The notes under the pieces were generated by a model. The model did no database searches. It saw only the letters and a program-made list of their open reading frames with translations, and was not told where the DNA came from. From Microvelia longipes (Eukaryota > Arthropoda > Insecta > Hemiptera > Veliidae): a stretch of 64,000 nucleotides of DNA. The stretch is taken from NCBI GenBank assembly GCA_018340805.1, contig JACMZG010001913.1, forward strand, positions 30,932,127-30,996,126. Reading direction: 5' to 3'. Position numbers and translations under genes: made by a program. Of the stretch, positions 1-11,450 are shown in pieces (within the stretch, counting starts at the first letter, position 1; each line of letters starts with the position of its first letter).

Positions 1-1047
1 ACACTTTAGCAGAGAAAGTTAAAATTTTTTTTCATCAAGGTAATAGATTTACGTCTAACCATTTTAACCAAATTCATACCTTGAGCTGCCTTTCTGTAAA
101 CCTGATTCCATGAATACCCTCTGTAATATAAGATTGTGTCATCTGCAAACCCAATTATATCATTAAAGAATTCATTATTATTCATTAGTATATAGTGGTC
201 CAAGTATACTTCCTTGAGGCACTCCATACTTAATCTGTAGAAAAGTGCTACTTGAGGACTCCACCTTGACACATTGGTACCTGTCTTTGAGATAATTGGT
301 CATAAGTCTATTTGCCACCCCTCTTATGCCATAAGATTCAAGTTTTTCCAACAGTCTATCATGAGGCACCGTATCAAAAGCTTTGCTAAGATCCAGACTT
401 ATAGCTAAGCATTTTATATTATTGTCAATATCATTCACAATAAAGCTAGTTAACTTTGATATAGCATGAGTTGTGCTTTTTCCTTTGACAAAACCAAATT
501 GAGAAGAAGATATTACTTTATTATCATTGAAAAACTCTGTAAATCTAGAGTTGATACACTTTTCATAGATCTTAGCAAAGCTTGAAATGAGAGATATTGG
601 TCTGTAGTTGGATGAGACCGCGCTGCAACCTCTTTTACGTACGGGAATGACAACAGACTGTTTAAACTGTTCGGGGAACTCACCATAAGTCAAACATAAG
701 TTATAAATATGATGAAGTACCGGGACCAAGACAAACTCAGTATGTTTTAAAGTATTAGATTTAATCTTGTCTATCCCTGGTGCTTTATCAGATTCAAGCT
801 CATGGATATGTTGACTGATTTCCTCTGTAGTGATCTCTTTTAAATAAATTGACTTATACATAGTAGGCATCTTTTTTATCTTAAACTTGGCTTTATTAAT
901 TTTATTGGAAATTTTTAAGGACAATTTTTGCCCTATTTGAGTAAAATATTCATTTAATTTATTTGCAATCTGAGTGGGCTCAGTTAAAGTGGATTGATCT
1001 TCAAGAACTAGCTTGTTAATTGAAGTATTTTTATTTTGTTTTGACAA
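1..1047 (-). pseudogene. LINE A reverse transcriptase domain (broken)
   Basis: This is the reverse transcriptase part of a non-LTR retrotransposon, which would copy element RNA at a nicked chromosomal target. Reading the minus strand from 1047, the main frame (to 178) shows the RT blocks in order: a KAPGIDKI region, the block SNYRPISLIS, FGFVKGKST, LDLSKAFDTVPHD (first catalytic Asp) and GVPQGSILGPL. The frame then breaks near 190-230. The catalytic FADDT block reappears in another minus-strand frame at about 125-145, followed by further RT sequence running off the window edge. The element is therefore frameshifted and its 3' end lies outside the window. The motif style resembles the CR1/L2/jockey group; the exact clade cannot be set by eye. 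It lies downstream of the endonuclease in the same element. Confidence 0.9.
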
Positions 1048-2246
1048 AGTTTCATTGATAGTACTCCAAATCTGTTTTGGTCACCTTGGGCAGATTCAAT
1101 CTTAGTAGCATAGTAGTCTTTCTTTGTACGCTTAATAAGATTGTTTAAACATAACTTATATGTGTTATATTTATTAATTAAAATATCATTAAACGGTTGT
1201 TTAACTACTTTAGCATACATTTTGTCTCTTTTATCAAGACATCTGATCAGTCCCTCAGTGATCCACGGTTTTAATTTCTTTTTCTTCTTTTTTGAATTAA
1301 ATATTTTAGTATTATTTAGAATAACTTTATTTACTTTATCACAAAACAATTTACAAGCTAGTTTGGGATCGTTTTCCACCATGACAGGGTCCCAATTTTC
1401 AGCTAGTATGTCTCTTTCTATATTTTCATAATCAATTATTTCTACTTTATTGAGGCATTTACTATTTATGTCAGATTGATAATTACTTGCCTTTGATACC
1501 AATATACCTGCAGGGTAGTGGTCAGATATTTTAGAGTTAAGCAAGTAAGGAGTGAGCTGATGCTGAGTGCTGTTTCTAACCCAGATATGATCGAGGCAAG
1601 ACCTCGAGTTCCCTTCAACACGAGTATAGTCAGTTATATATTGAATAAAAGAATTTGATGCCATAATATTAAAAAATTCATGAGATAAACCAGATGGATT
1701 AGGATCAAGAAAATTGATATTAAAATCACCTGTAACCAAGTCCAAGCTGGCATGAGCCATACTACTGAGATAACAGTCCAGTGAGGCATTTAAATCACTC
1801 ACTGTAAATTCCCAACTTCTATAAATAGCAATTAAGTTATAACTTAAATTATTGTATTTAAAGTTAATATGTATGCTGTTGCAAGCAGTAAGGGGGTTGT
1901 GCCTGACTAAAGAACTATAAATAGTATTTTTAATATAGACAATAATACCGTCACATCTATTTTTGTAGTTTAGTACTGGATAGGCCAAGTAGCCTGGAAT
2001 ATCATAAGTAGGTAAGTACTCTCTCAGCCAACATTCAGTCACCACAATAATATGTGTGTTGATTTTCAAAGATTCAATCAAAACCAGGAGCTCATCGTGA
2101 TGTCTTTCAATACTTCTTATATTTAAATTCAACATATTTAAGCCACTATTATTGATCGACATCATAGACTCAAGCTCAGAGCATTGAACCAATCTTGAAT
2201 CAACTCCATTATTAGTAAGATCAATGTCTTGAAGTAAGTTTTTCAT
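1008..2246 (-). pseudogene. LINE A apurinic-like endonuclease and linker
   Basis: This is the amino-terminal part of ORF2 of the same LINE: an exonuclease-endonuclease-phosphatase type domain that nicks target DNA. Visible features are LNLNIRSI near residue 40 (the usual LNVRSL-type opening), a VTECWL block (metal-binding Glu), VTGDFNIN (the GDFN signature), and a C-terminal KISDHYPAGI block with the catalytic SDH. The following 150 residues, rich in Lys and including KPWITEGLIRC, are the typical linker to the RT. The frame ends near 1008 and overlaps the RT frame, so a frameshift separates endonuclease from RT; in an intact element the two are one protein. ORF1 lies about 310 bp upstream on the same strand. 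Confidence 0.88.
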
Positions 2247-2558
2247 TTAACCAACACCAGGAGGTTTAAGTGAAAAGAAATTAATAGGAAAATAAAAGGA
2301 AAAGAAAACTGTAGCAGATAAAGACTTTATAATAGACTGTCTTATTAAAAAAAAATAAAATAATAATAGAAAAAAATGCCTTTTTAGGAAAGGAAAAAAA
2401 TACCAAATGAAAATAGAAATAATATAAAACTAAAAATTCTTCTTCTTATAATTTTAGAAAAAAATAAAAATATGGAAATGTAAAAAAAAAGGAGAAATAC
2501 AAATTCAATTAAATGAGGTTTCTCCTAATTATGTGTATGAAAAATGTAGAGATATGAG
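2247..2558 (-). other. Spacer between LINE A ORF1 and ORF2
   Basis: This 312-bp stretch is A-rich on the plus strand and has no open frame or known motif. Its position between two ORFs of one element makes it the inter-ORF spacer. Confidence 0.5.
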
Positions 2559-3719
2559 TTAAAGTTGATCAAGTTGGTCCTTTGAGTGAATTTCAATAAC
2601 TTCCGATCCAATTTCCTTCCTTACAAACACTCTTCCTTGCTTGGCCCAGACAAAGGTGAATTTCTTTACTTCTTTAGCTATTTTGAAGGCATCATCAAGC
2701 AGCAGGACAGTTTTCTCTGTGAGATGATCAGATAAGTTGAAGTTTCCCTGACTATCAATAAAATTAGAAAGGCTTTTCAGAGGTAGTCCACGCTGTGCTG
2801 GAGTCATACTACTCACTTCCTTTTTAAAAGCAGCAAGGATCTCTTCTTTTTTACTACGACGGGTGAATTTATAAATAATTGGTCTGATAGATTTAGATTT
2901 ATTTTTCACAGACAATCTGTGCGCTACGCTTATATCACTCTCCATTAAATCAACTTGAACTAGTTGGGCTATTTTAGAGAGAATAAGAAACAAGTTTTCT
3001 TTAGGGGTTGAAGGTATCCCATGAATAAGTAGGTTATCCCTTCTCATATAGCACTCCATATTTTCATTTTTCTTCACCAAAGCAGAATTTTCCTTTTCTA
3101 GGGTAGCGGTTATTTCTTTTAAGCCTGATATCTCAGTCTTTAAGTCTTGAATCTCTGTAAACAGTATATCTATTTGTTTTTGTGTATCAGCAGGTTTATA
3201 TTGCTCTAGGACAGATAATCTGTCTTCGAAACAATTTACTGAGGTTTGTAGACTGTTAAAACTTGACAGTATTTCAGTTTTAAAAGAACCAAATGATTTT
3301 TTGAGTTCTTCCTGACCCGATCGAAATTCTATCCTAACATTCTCCAGTAGTTTATCTATAAAAACCTGCATTTCAAGCGTCAGTTCAAAAACTTTATTAT
3401 CCTTAGGCAGATCAGAATTGTCTTTAGTTAAGCTAAGTTGAGTTTTACTACTTGCTGGAGATGAAGAAGGTTTGGTTATTGTCACTACTGGTGAGCCAGG
3501 CAGTGTGCTGTTTTTGCAACCTTTACACATCCATATGTTTTTCACTTGTTTATTCATGGCTTTATATGTTTGCTCATTTAAACCATTACAAAGATAATGA
3601 TTTAAATTGTTGCATTTACTGCACCTTATAAAGTCTGCTGTAGGGCAAGATTTTACACACACATTGCAGTTCTGCATTATTATAACACCAAAACAAGTTA
3701 GGAATAAGACTATAAGCAC
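2559..3719 (-). CDS. LINE A ORF1 protein with PHD-type zinc finger
   Basis: This is the ORF1 protein of LINE A, expected to bind element RNA and help form the ribonucleoprotein. The intact 386-residue frame opens with a short hydrophobic stretch. It then has a PHD-like Cys/His finger (CNVCVKSCP, a CSKCNNLNHYLC core, CKGC; about residues 18-70) and a Ser/Lys-rich linker. A long coiled coil with repeated Leu/Glu/Lys heptads spans about residues 130-225. The C-terminal domain starts near RRDNLLIHGI and includes VAHRLSVKNK, typical of LINE ORF1 RNA-binding folds. The start at 3719 is the first Met of the frame; a second Met just before CNVCVK could also be used. The intact frame next to a broken ORF2 suggests moderate age. 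Confidence 0.85.
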   Translation of the reverse strand: MLIVLFLTCFGVIIMQNCNVCVKSCPTADFIRCSKCNNLNHYLCNGLNEQTYKAMNKQVKNIWMCKGCKNSTLPGSPVVTITKPSSSPASSKTQLSLTKDNSDLPKDNKVFELTLEMQVFIDKLLENVRIEFRSGQEELKKSFGSFKTEILSSFNSLQTSVNCFEDRLSVLEQYKPADTQKQIDILFTEIQDLKTEISGLKEITATLEKENSALVKKNENMECYMRRDNLLIHGIPSTPKENLFLILSKIAQLVQVDLMESDISVAHRLSVKNKSKSIRPIIYKFTRRSKKEEILAAFKKEVSSMTPAQRGLPLKSLSNFIDSQGNFNLSDHLTEKTVLLLDDAFKIAKEVKKFTFVWAKQGRVFVRKEIGSEVIEIHSKDQLDQL

Positions 3720-3957
3720 TTAATCACTTTTACCCACAGATTGGGAAGTAAAGTCTAAAGAAAAATTTGAAAAAAATATTAAAATGATAAATAATTGAAA
3801 AAAGTTAAATATTTTAGTTTTAGAAATATTTAAAACAATAAAATGTAAGAAAAAATTAATAATAGTCCAATATTATTTATAGTAACAAAGGTCAATAACA
3901 GTTAAGATGTTTACACCTAGGAGTCCAGAGACAAACTGAATTTATGTTTCTTGAGAC
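3720..3957. other. AT-rich flank, probably LINE A 5' UTR
   Basis: No coding signal or repeat is visible. It lies just upstream of ORF1 on the minus strand, so it may be the 5' untranslated region; no element end or target duplication could be identified. Confidence 0.35.
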
Positions 3958-4345
3958 GCTGAATCGAATGAAACCGGTCCGAAGTCGATACGACCCTTTA
4001 AGTGACCTAAAAATCGAAAAAACCATTGTAAATTACCGAAAACCAAAATTTAGGTGGATAAAAAATAAATTTCGAGTAGGGTGTCGTTTTCTATGTAATT
4101 TTGGGCGCTGAATTGAATGAAACCGGTCCGAAGTCGATACGACCACTCTAAGTTACCAAAAAGTCGAAAAAACCACAAAAATTATAGAAAACCAAAATTA
4201 CGGTCGTTGAAAATTAAAATTAATTTCAATGTTTTTTGGGCCTCTGAGTTGAATGGCAGTGGTCCGGAGTCAATACGACCCCTTAAACTCAGGGTACCTG
4301 GGTTCACATCCTGGAAGGGTCGATAATTTTTTATCGTTTTTTTTT
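3958..4345 (+). repeat. Diverged tandem repeat, about 140-150 bp period, three units
   Basis: Units begin near 3958, 4108 and 4244 and share the pattern GCTGAATYGAATGAAACC, then GGTCCGAAGTCGATACGACC. The first two are about 150 bp apart and the third is shorter and more diverged. The third unit ends in a tRNA B-box-like segment (GGTTCACATCC at about 4301) followed by an oligo-T tract near 4335. This suggests that the unit is tRNA-related, with the tail acting like a polymerase III stop. Confidence 0.6.
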
Positions 4346-4375
4346 TTTTACTTAATATAAGTTTACAACTAGAAA

Positions 4376-4480
4376 ATAATTCTGGCGCGGTGGTCCGCAT
4401 GTCGGGCGAATTTCCTTTGGATGCGAAACTCAAACCAGAGTACCTGGGTTCAATCCTAGTAGGGACAATAATTTTTTATC
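4376..4480 (+). repeat. tRNA-like SINE unit
   Basis: A box-A-like TGGCGCGGTGG lies near 4383 and a B-box-like GGTTCAATCCT near 4448, with spacing suitable for an internal polymerase III promoter, followed by an oligo-T run. The first 45 bp are also the outer end of the large palindrome that starts at 4518. Confidence 0.55.
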
Positions 4481-4517
4481 GGTGTTTTTACCTAATATAA
4501 GTTTTCAACTAGAAAAT

Positions 4518-5209
4518 AATTCTGGCGCGGTGGTCCGCATGTCGGGCGAATTTCCTTTGATGCGTGTTTCCGTGCTTTTTATATAAGTTTACAACTACTA
4601 AATAAATAATACCGGCGCGGTGGTCCGCTGTCGGGCGAATTTCATTTAGAATGCGTGTTTCCGTGCTAAACAACCCATTTCTGCTTATGCAAGAACCATG
4701 CCCATTGCGTGGTTCCGGTTCATGCTTTAGAACCTAAGCAGTTACTCAGTTTAGCACTGCTCGTAACTCATTTTGTCTGTATTTTTCAAAGGAAATGCGC
4801 TAAAACCTTTAAAGATAACTGACTAAGCTTAAAGATAAGTAACTAAGCTTTGAACTAGTGCAAATAATAGTGCGTACTTCTAATTTTAGAGGCATAGTTT
4901 TGTACAACAACTAGATGATTATGCGCATTTCCTTTGAAAAATACAGACAAAATGAGTTACGAGCAGTGCTTGACAATTGAGTAACTGCTTAGGTTCTAAA
5001 GCATGAACCGGAACCACGCAATGGGCATGGTTCTTGCATAAGCAAGAAATGGGTTGTTTAGCACGGAAACACGCATTCTAAATGAAATTCGCCCGACAGC
5101 GGACCACCGCGCCGGAATTATTTATTTAGTAGTTGTAAACTTATATAAAAAGCACGGAAACACGCATCAAAGGAAATTCGCCCGACATGCGGACCACCGC
5201 GCCAGAATT
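4518..5209. repeat. Large palindromic element, arms about 285 bp
   Basis: The left arm 4518-4800 and right arm 4923-5209 are near-perfect reverse complements separated by about 120 bp. Each arm contains two copies of a head module (AATTCTGGCGCGGTGGTCC or a close variant) separated by TATATAAGTTTACAACTA-like sequence. No ORF of transposase type is present, so it is a non-autonomous foldback element. A partial copy of one arm lies at 48336-48590 and a fragment at 50685-50720, so the family is dispersed. Confidence 0.85.
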
Positions 5210-5215
5210 TTTTAA

Positions 5216-5664
5216 CAGTAACGACTATATTTACAGTCGAGCGACGCGAGACATTAAAAGGAGCCGATGTAAAAAAAATGCATTCCCAGTTGCGTAGCAT
5301 TTGCTACTTTTTTTCGGGTCTAGTGATTAGTAATTAACTAATTAGAACAAAAACGGTATAAAGTATAAAAACTTATCGGTTCACTACTTTCGATCGCTTT
5401 GTTGGCGAAATGTATCAATTCTGGCGCCGTATTTTCAATACAAAAAACAAAATATTTTTATTTATGATATATACATAGTATTTGATCATATTGTCAATAA
5501 TAATTCAACTATTTTATCCTTCTAAAAAGTAGGGCTACTCCCCTGACTACTAAAATTTAATAATCGTAATAATACATAAAACTAAACATATAGATAAATA
5601 AAATTTACATAAATTTATAGATGAATTGTAAAGAAATCTTTTAATTCGTACATTGGATTTTCTA
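5216..5664. other. No recognisable feature
   Basis: AT-rich intronic sequence. I see no coding frame, palindrome or tandem repeat; the part next to 5665 may be the 3' end of LINE B. Confidence 0.4.
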
Positions 5665-7109
5665 TTAAAATACATTTAATTTTATTATAAAAGTCTTAGG
5701 GTCAAGTTCAGTGAAAGCTAAGGGAAGATGGTTATAAAGGTGAATACCAACTTGTTCTATATGGTTCCTTTCTGTCTTATAGAGCCTTAGTTTGTTAGTA
5801 GTAAGTTTGGTCTTATGTCTGGTATGGTAGTCATGTACGTCTGTGTGTCTGTTTAAGTCATCTTTAATGCTGTGAATGTAAGTCAGGTATTGTAAGCAAG
5901 CTAAAGAGTACATAGTCAGGATCTCATTTTCTTTAAAAACTTTTCTACAACTAACTCTTGAGATAATTTATAAATATCCTTATTGCTTTCTTTTGTAATA
6001 AAAATATTGGTTTGCATTAGTGGCATTACACCACACTAATGTACCGTATGATAGGTGGCTATGGAAATAAGAATAATAAATAGATTTTAAGGATTCCAAT
6101 GATAAATCAAAAGAAGCCCTTCTGAGATATAAATACCTGTTGCTAACTTTTTACTTAGGTTGTTTAAATGAATCTCCAGGAGAATTTACTGTCGATATGA
6201 ACTCCTAAAAATTTAAAGGAATGGAGAGATGTAGATTGTATGTCATAGTAAATTTGTTCCGTCTTGTCATCATTAAGTTTAAGTCTGTTAGCTCTACACC
6301 AGTCAGTCAGTATGATAGTCACTTGCTCTGCTAGAGTGTTTAAGTCTTCCACATTATCGCCTGTGATAACAGCACCGAAATCATCGGCAAAAAGAAAAGA
6401 AATTATATCTTTAAATTTTTGAAAGGCAAATGGCAGATCGTTTATAAAAATTAGAAATAAAATAGGTCCGAGAACGGATCCTTGTCTTACTCCGTGTAGG
6501 ATCTCTAGTAGATCTGATTTTAGATCATTTATTTCTTCATATTGAACCCAACCTAACAGGTAGGATGCAATAAAGTCAGCTGATTTTGTATCAAAACCAT
6601 AATACTGTAACTTTTCTTTTAAAATTACCGAGCTTACTAAATCAAAAGCCTTTGATAAATCAAAGGCCTTTGATAGGACCTTTTTCCCTAGATCATAACT
6701 ACTTAAGCAAGTATTTACGAACTTAGTTATTGCTGAGATGGTGTTCATGCCTTTTCTATATCCGTGTTGATTTTACTAAACAAACTATTATTTCAAAGTA
6801 TTTAACTATTCTATTGCGAACACTGATCTCAATTACTTTAGCTAAAGCAGGTATGAGTGATATAGGTCTGTAATTTGCATAGTCACTCTTTGATCCTTTC
6901 TTGTATATAGGTATGACTCTCGCTATTTTAAGAATATTAGGAAATTTACCTTCCTTAAATGACTGATTTATCAAATGAGTAATAGGTTCAGCTAATTCTA
7001 TGGATAAAAATTTTAAAATTTTAAAATTAATTCCAAATGCATCCCTACTTGATGAGTTTTTTAAATTATTTAAAATATTATAAATTTCTTCAACTGATAC
7101 CTCAGTCAA
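5665..7109 (-). pseudogene. LINE B reverse transcriptase and C-terminus (broken)
   Basis: This is the RT half of a second non-LTR element, broken by frameshifts. The frame from 7109 down to 6756 has the early RT block with SDYANYRPISLIPALAKVIE. The frame from 6748 to 6164 has SKAFDLVSSVILKEKL (catalytic Asp), GVRQGSVLGPILF and FLFADDFGAVI (catalytic Asp pair), then CRANRLKLNDDKTE. A separate frame at 5913-5665 carries the usual C-terminal tail, HDYHTRHKTKL followed by NHLPLAFTEL. A short direct duplication of SKAFDL is visible at about 6645-6670. It belongs to the same broad CR1/jockey group as LINE A but is not a close copy. Confidence 0.88.
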
Positions 7110-7374
7110 AGTGAAAACATGTTCAGCTTTAGGAGCAAGATTTAAATAATACTGGAACTTTTTCTCAGACGGCTTTATGTTGCTTACAATATTATTTACA
7201 GAATCTATAAAATAATTATTTATTTTATTTGCATTTAAATTGCAGGAGGATTCCCCTGACTTTTTCTCTTTTTATTTAAGGTTTTATTGATTATTTCCCA
7301 AGTTTTTTTAGTTTTATTTTTAGCTTTTTTAATTTCATTGTCATTAAATTTACGTTTTGCTTCATTTATTGCGT

Positions 7375-8491
7375 TTAAATATTTAGATTTAATTTTTTTA
7401 CATTTTCTTTTTTAAAATAAATGCCTTCGTCGCTAGGATTTAAACATTCATTTAATTGTTTTAAATTAAGGTACTGTTCCTGTAACTCTTTAAGTTCAGG
7501 AGTGAACCAAGCCCGAGAGATTTTTCTTTTACTAACTGGTTTAGTTAAAAGAGGAAGAAAAGCATCGATATGAAGTTGTAGAGTATTAGCGAACATATCA
7601 AACTTATCATTTAAGTCATCAGTCAAATAAAGAGGACCCCAACTAACGTGACTTAAAGAATTTTGCAAAAAACCTATATCACTCTCAATGATTTTTCGAT
7701 ACGAAAAAGTAGGACGATTTGAATGGTGAAACTTATTGAATTTATTAATAGTCAAAGACTGGGCTTTGTGGTCGCTTAAATCTAAGTCTATAACTGAAGA
7801 AGAAAACCAGTCGTCGTGTAAGTTAGTAAGTATGTTGTCAATACAAGTGGCTGAGTTACTGTTCAGTCGTGTCGGGTCGGTTCGTTAATTAAAATTTTTC
7901 AAATTATGTTGTTTTAAAAGATTTCTAAACAATTTAGCATGATTTGAATTTTTTAATAAATCAATATTAAAATCCCCTGTAATAACAGAGGAAGGGAATA
8001 ATTTAAGAGTTGGCTAATAAAATATCTAGTTTATCAAGAAAAATATTAAAGTTACTATCTATTGGTGATCTATAAATACAGCATATAATTAATTTTAAAT
8101 TATTAACTAAGACAGCACAGCATTCTAAAATTCTTTCATCGGACATTTCTTTGATTTCATTCAATTCTTTAAATATTAAGTTTGTTTTTAAGAAAATAGC
8201 GACTCCTCGTCGGGTCATATTTGATCTACAAAAACAACTACCAAGCTCGAAACCTTCAAGAGAGTATAAATTCTTTTCATCGTTTTTAAGCCAGTGTTCG
8301 GATAAACAAATGACATGGGCGAAGTTTTGATTGCAGATACTAGATTCTATCTGAGCAAGCTTTGATTTCATGCCTCTAATATTTTGATGCCATATAACTG
8401 ATTTATTGTTTACCAAATTATTTTTTTCAATTACTATGCATCTGCCGTTTTTGCTTATTCGTACAGTCAATTGTATAATGCTGAGAGTCAT
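7375..8491 (-). pseudogene. LINE B endonuclease region (broken)
   Basis: The minus-strand frame 8491-8003 carries the endonuclease opening WHQNIRGMKSKLAQIES, then VICLSEHWL (metal-binding Glu), RRGVAIFLK and ICCIYRSP. The GDFNI signature is seen just below 8003 in another frame (the complement of AATATTAAAATCCCCTGT near 7975), so a frameshift sits there. The frame 7755-7375 is the linker after the SDH block and contains SRAWFTPELKELQEQYLNLK. The region 7110-7374 between this and the RT has no open frame but is in the right place to be linker. No intact ORF1 was found upstream. Confidence 0.85.
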
Positions 8492-8934
8492 ATTTAATTA
8501 CGTCAATATTTTTATCAGTGATTTTCCTTCCACAAATATTTATTATCAATGTCTGAATACTATTCATGGTTATTAAACACTAAATAATAAATAATTAATA
8601 ACTTACTTTCCAAAAATATCAGAATTTGGTTAACAAAAACGTTCCATTATTTATTTCAAAAAAGTAAAAAGAACATGAAAGGTAATATGATAACCTTGTA
8701 GTAAACTACTAGCGCCCACTTAGTGGATATTTTAGGAACTTCACCAGCGGCAGCTTTCTAGTCTTTACAGTCGTCGATAGTAAAAAATAACAACATTGTC
8801 ACAGACGGTAAAAAATGTAATAAATAATAAATATAAATTGCCTACTTTACAGTCGCCCAAAAAATTTGTTTTTTTTAATTACTATAAAAATTAAAGTGAT
8901 TTCTACCACTTTAATTAATAGATTTTTACTTTTC
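8492..8934. other. No recognisable feature
   Basis: AT-rich sequence upstream of LINE B. No ORF1, zinc finger or coiled coil is visible, so the element may be 5' truncated here. Confidence 0.4.
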
Positions 8935-9110
8935 CTTATTTACAACGTCGGTATATAAGCAAAGTATTGTGTTGGCAAAAACATCCGAAACCTGGATGCC
9001 ACCGGAATTATCCGTAGTCATCGAAGTAGGGAGGATGAGCGTAGCGAATCCAATTGAGGAAAGGTTCCGAGGTACCCCGCACCTTGGATTTTTTTAAACA
9101 CACTCTTTGC
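8935..9110 (+). repeat. Dispersed repeat head plus GAGCGWAGCGA module
   Basis: It opens with the recurrent head (AAAGTATTGTGTTGGCAAAA, then CCGGAATTATCCG), also seen at 18500, 23910, 26400, 38520, 51560 and 63040. The second half has GATGAGCGTAGCGAATCC and CCGAGGTACCCCGCACC, a module also present near 46650 and 52410. Confidence 0.6.
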
Positions 9111-9299
9111 TGTTGCTTCCGTAGTTAAGGTCGTCAATGCGACATTACTGCTAGTGACTTTTAACACCAGGGAGGTCCAAGTTTCTCATCCCAAATTGCG
9201 ATCTCAATTTAAATTAAATAATAAATTTAAAAAATAACTGTGAATGCAAAAAAATAAACATAAATCAACCTTGTATTGATATCAAAAATAGAGTGAGCT

Positions 9300-9890
9300 A
9301 ATAAATACTTTAGGAATTAACGATTGACCAAACAATGACTTGGAAAACTCAAATTAACAATTTAACAAACAAAATACGTAAATTTATATATTATTTTAGA
9401 TGTCTCAGAGAATTTTGTGATGAAAAATTAATGAAAACAATCTATCACGCGTTAGTGGAATCAATTATCAGTTTGGTATAGTGGGGTGGGGTTCTGCTCA
9501 CCCAACTCATCTACTTTCATTAGAAATAGCTCAGAAAGCTGTTATTAAAACAATCCTAAGAAAGCCTAGACTCTATTCAACTGAACAACTCTTTTTGGAT
9601 TTCCCGGTTCTTACTGTTAAGCAATTATTCACAAAACAATATTATTAAAATATTTTAACGAAACAAAAAACTATATAAACTACGATTTAGCACTAGAAAT
9701 AAGCAAAATAGACTTTGTGAGAACTTACAGATGTAGAACATCCTCATGCAACGTCACGCTGCAGCAAGAGGTCCTATTATTTTTAATCAATTACTAAACC
9801 ATATTAAATCTAATCTTTACTTCAAAGAGTACAAAAAAGATGTTATACTGTGGCTAAATCCGCCACCTACTAAAACTTAAAACTTATATT
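9300..9890 (+). pseudogene. LINE C fragment, post-RT C-terminal region
   Basis: No long frame survives, but piecing frames together on the plus strand gives typical LINE sequence after the RT palm. It reads TWKTQINNLTNKIRKFIYY and YHALVESIIS, then a GWGSAHPTHL block, AQKAVIKTILRKPRLYSTEQ and LDFPVLTVKQLFTK. Frames change at about 9475 and 9640. It is followed by AT-rich sequence that may be its 3' UTR. The upstream parts of the element are missing, so this is a 5'-truncated, decayed insertion. Confidence 0.7.
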
Positions 9891-10820
9891 TATACTTAAC
9901 TAACCTACTCTTAAAATACTTAGTTTTTTTTTTTGTATAATATGTATTATTTTTATTTTTTATTTTTGTTTATTTTTTTTTTAATTTTAAAATGAAAAGG
10001 AAAAAATGTTTTTGTTGTTTTTTAATTAACCAAAATGCATGGAATTTTCACCTTTGAAATGTAATTAAATTTAAAATTAACAAATATTTGTAAATAAATT
10101 ATTATGAATGATTAACATTTAAAATAACAAATACTATCTATAAGTTAAAAATACTATCTATAAGGAAAAACAAATAATAGATGAAATATATAGCCGCGCA
10201 CAAGCTATAGCTTTATGCGGCTTTTAAATAATTTTATTATTTTCATTAGTTTCATTTGCATTTCCATTCAAATAGACTTTTATTATTATATTACTTATAA
10301 ATGTATTTATGCTTATTTATATTATACTGTATGTATGCTTTTAAAATAATAAATAAATATTAAATATTAATTAATATTAAATATTAATATTAAATTTATT
10401 ATTTATAAATTAATATTATTAATATTAATATTAAATTTATTATATAATAAATTTAAATAAATTATCACCTACTTAAGAAAACTTGGAGCGTAACGGTTGC
10501 CACTATCCCGCGAGATGGTTTCCCCAGGTGTTATTTCTGATAGGCCGCATGGTTCTAAACAGGCGTTATGTTTTTTATTATAATATATTATACTCTATGT
10601 TTAATAGTCTATCTTAAAGTAGTGTATGTGATGAAACATTTAATATTGGGTTATTTGGTTTTATTTGTCTTCAGATTGAGTTATTTACCTAGTAGATTTA
10701 ATGAAAAATGTTTTAAATAATGTAACATTTTAGTACTATCACTAATGTAACATTTTAGAACTTTTTTGTTTTATACAGTGTGTATTTATATTGGGATAAG
10801 CAAAACGATTCATAAAGAGA
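9891..10820. repeat. AT-rich region with ATTAATATTAAAT repeats
   Basis: Between 10345 and 10465 the sequence is a degenerate array of TTAATATTAAATATTAAT-like units. A less AT-rich block at 10485-10560 contains ATCCCGCGAGATGG; I could not assign it. The rest has no visible feature. Confidence 0.4.
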
Positions 10821-11450
10821 AGTTTTCTTTGTCATACATTACTCCATCAAGGGACACTTAAATTCTAAATTTAGCAAACGTATGGTAACTCTATCGCAAA
10901 ATACTTAAACTCTAACTTCGTCGTAAGTATAGCCTCTTTGACATACATACATATGGCAACTTCATCAAAGGGCACTTTGACATACATACGGCAACTTCAT
11001 CAAAGGGCACTTTGACATACATATGGCAACTTCATCAAGGGGCACTTAAACTCTAACATAATAATATAATATAACTTTACCAACATGTTGCATGCTTTAA
11101 ATCATTTAATTAATTTTGTGGCCAACTTGGTAATATATCAAAACATGAGTAGATCTCAAATACATGTAATTTCCTTTGTAAAAAAATAATATCAATATTT
11201 TTATTTTTCTCTGAGAAAATGCTCAAACTACATATTTTTTTGGCTTAGAATTAGAATCCTTTCATTTATTTGTTTGCTTTTTAATAATATGTATACTTAT
11301 TTATTTATTTGAGGCAGAAAAGTTTTTATTGTGTAAAAACTTTGCCTCAATTTACTATTGTAATTACTTTAACAGAATAAATAATTTTTCATTTTATTTC
11401 AACTTGGTCATACGAATAGCAACTCTATCGAGAGACACTTAACCTCAAAC
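10821..11450 (+). repeat. Scattered 33-bp repeat (CATACATATGGCAACTTCAT)
   Basis: Three adjacent units lie at about 10940-11050 and read CATATGGCAACTTCATCAA then GGGCACTTTGA. Diverged single units with the same order (CATAC, ACTC/ACTTCATC, GGGACACTTAA) occur at 10830, 10880 and 11410. The region therefore contains a short decayed tandem repeat. Confidence 0.55.

Noticed and set aside
3958..4130. Hammerhead motif from GAATGAAACCGGTCC
   Set aside because: GAAAC and GGTC are present but there is no CUGANGA box with a pairing stem II before them.
10340..10470. CRISPR-like array
   Set aside because: The repeats are degenerate AT-rich tandem units without unique spacers, and the genome is eukaryotic.
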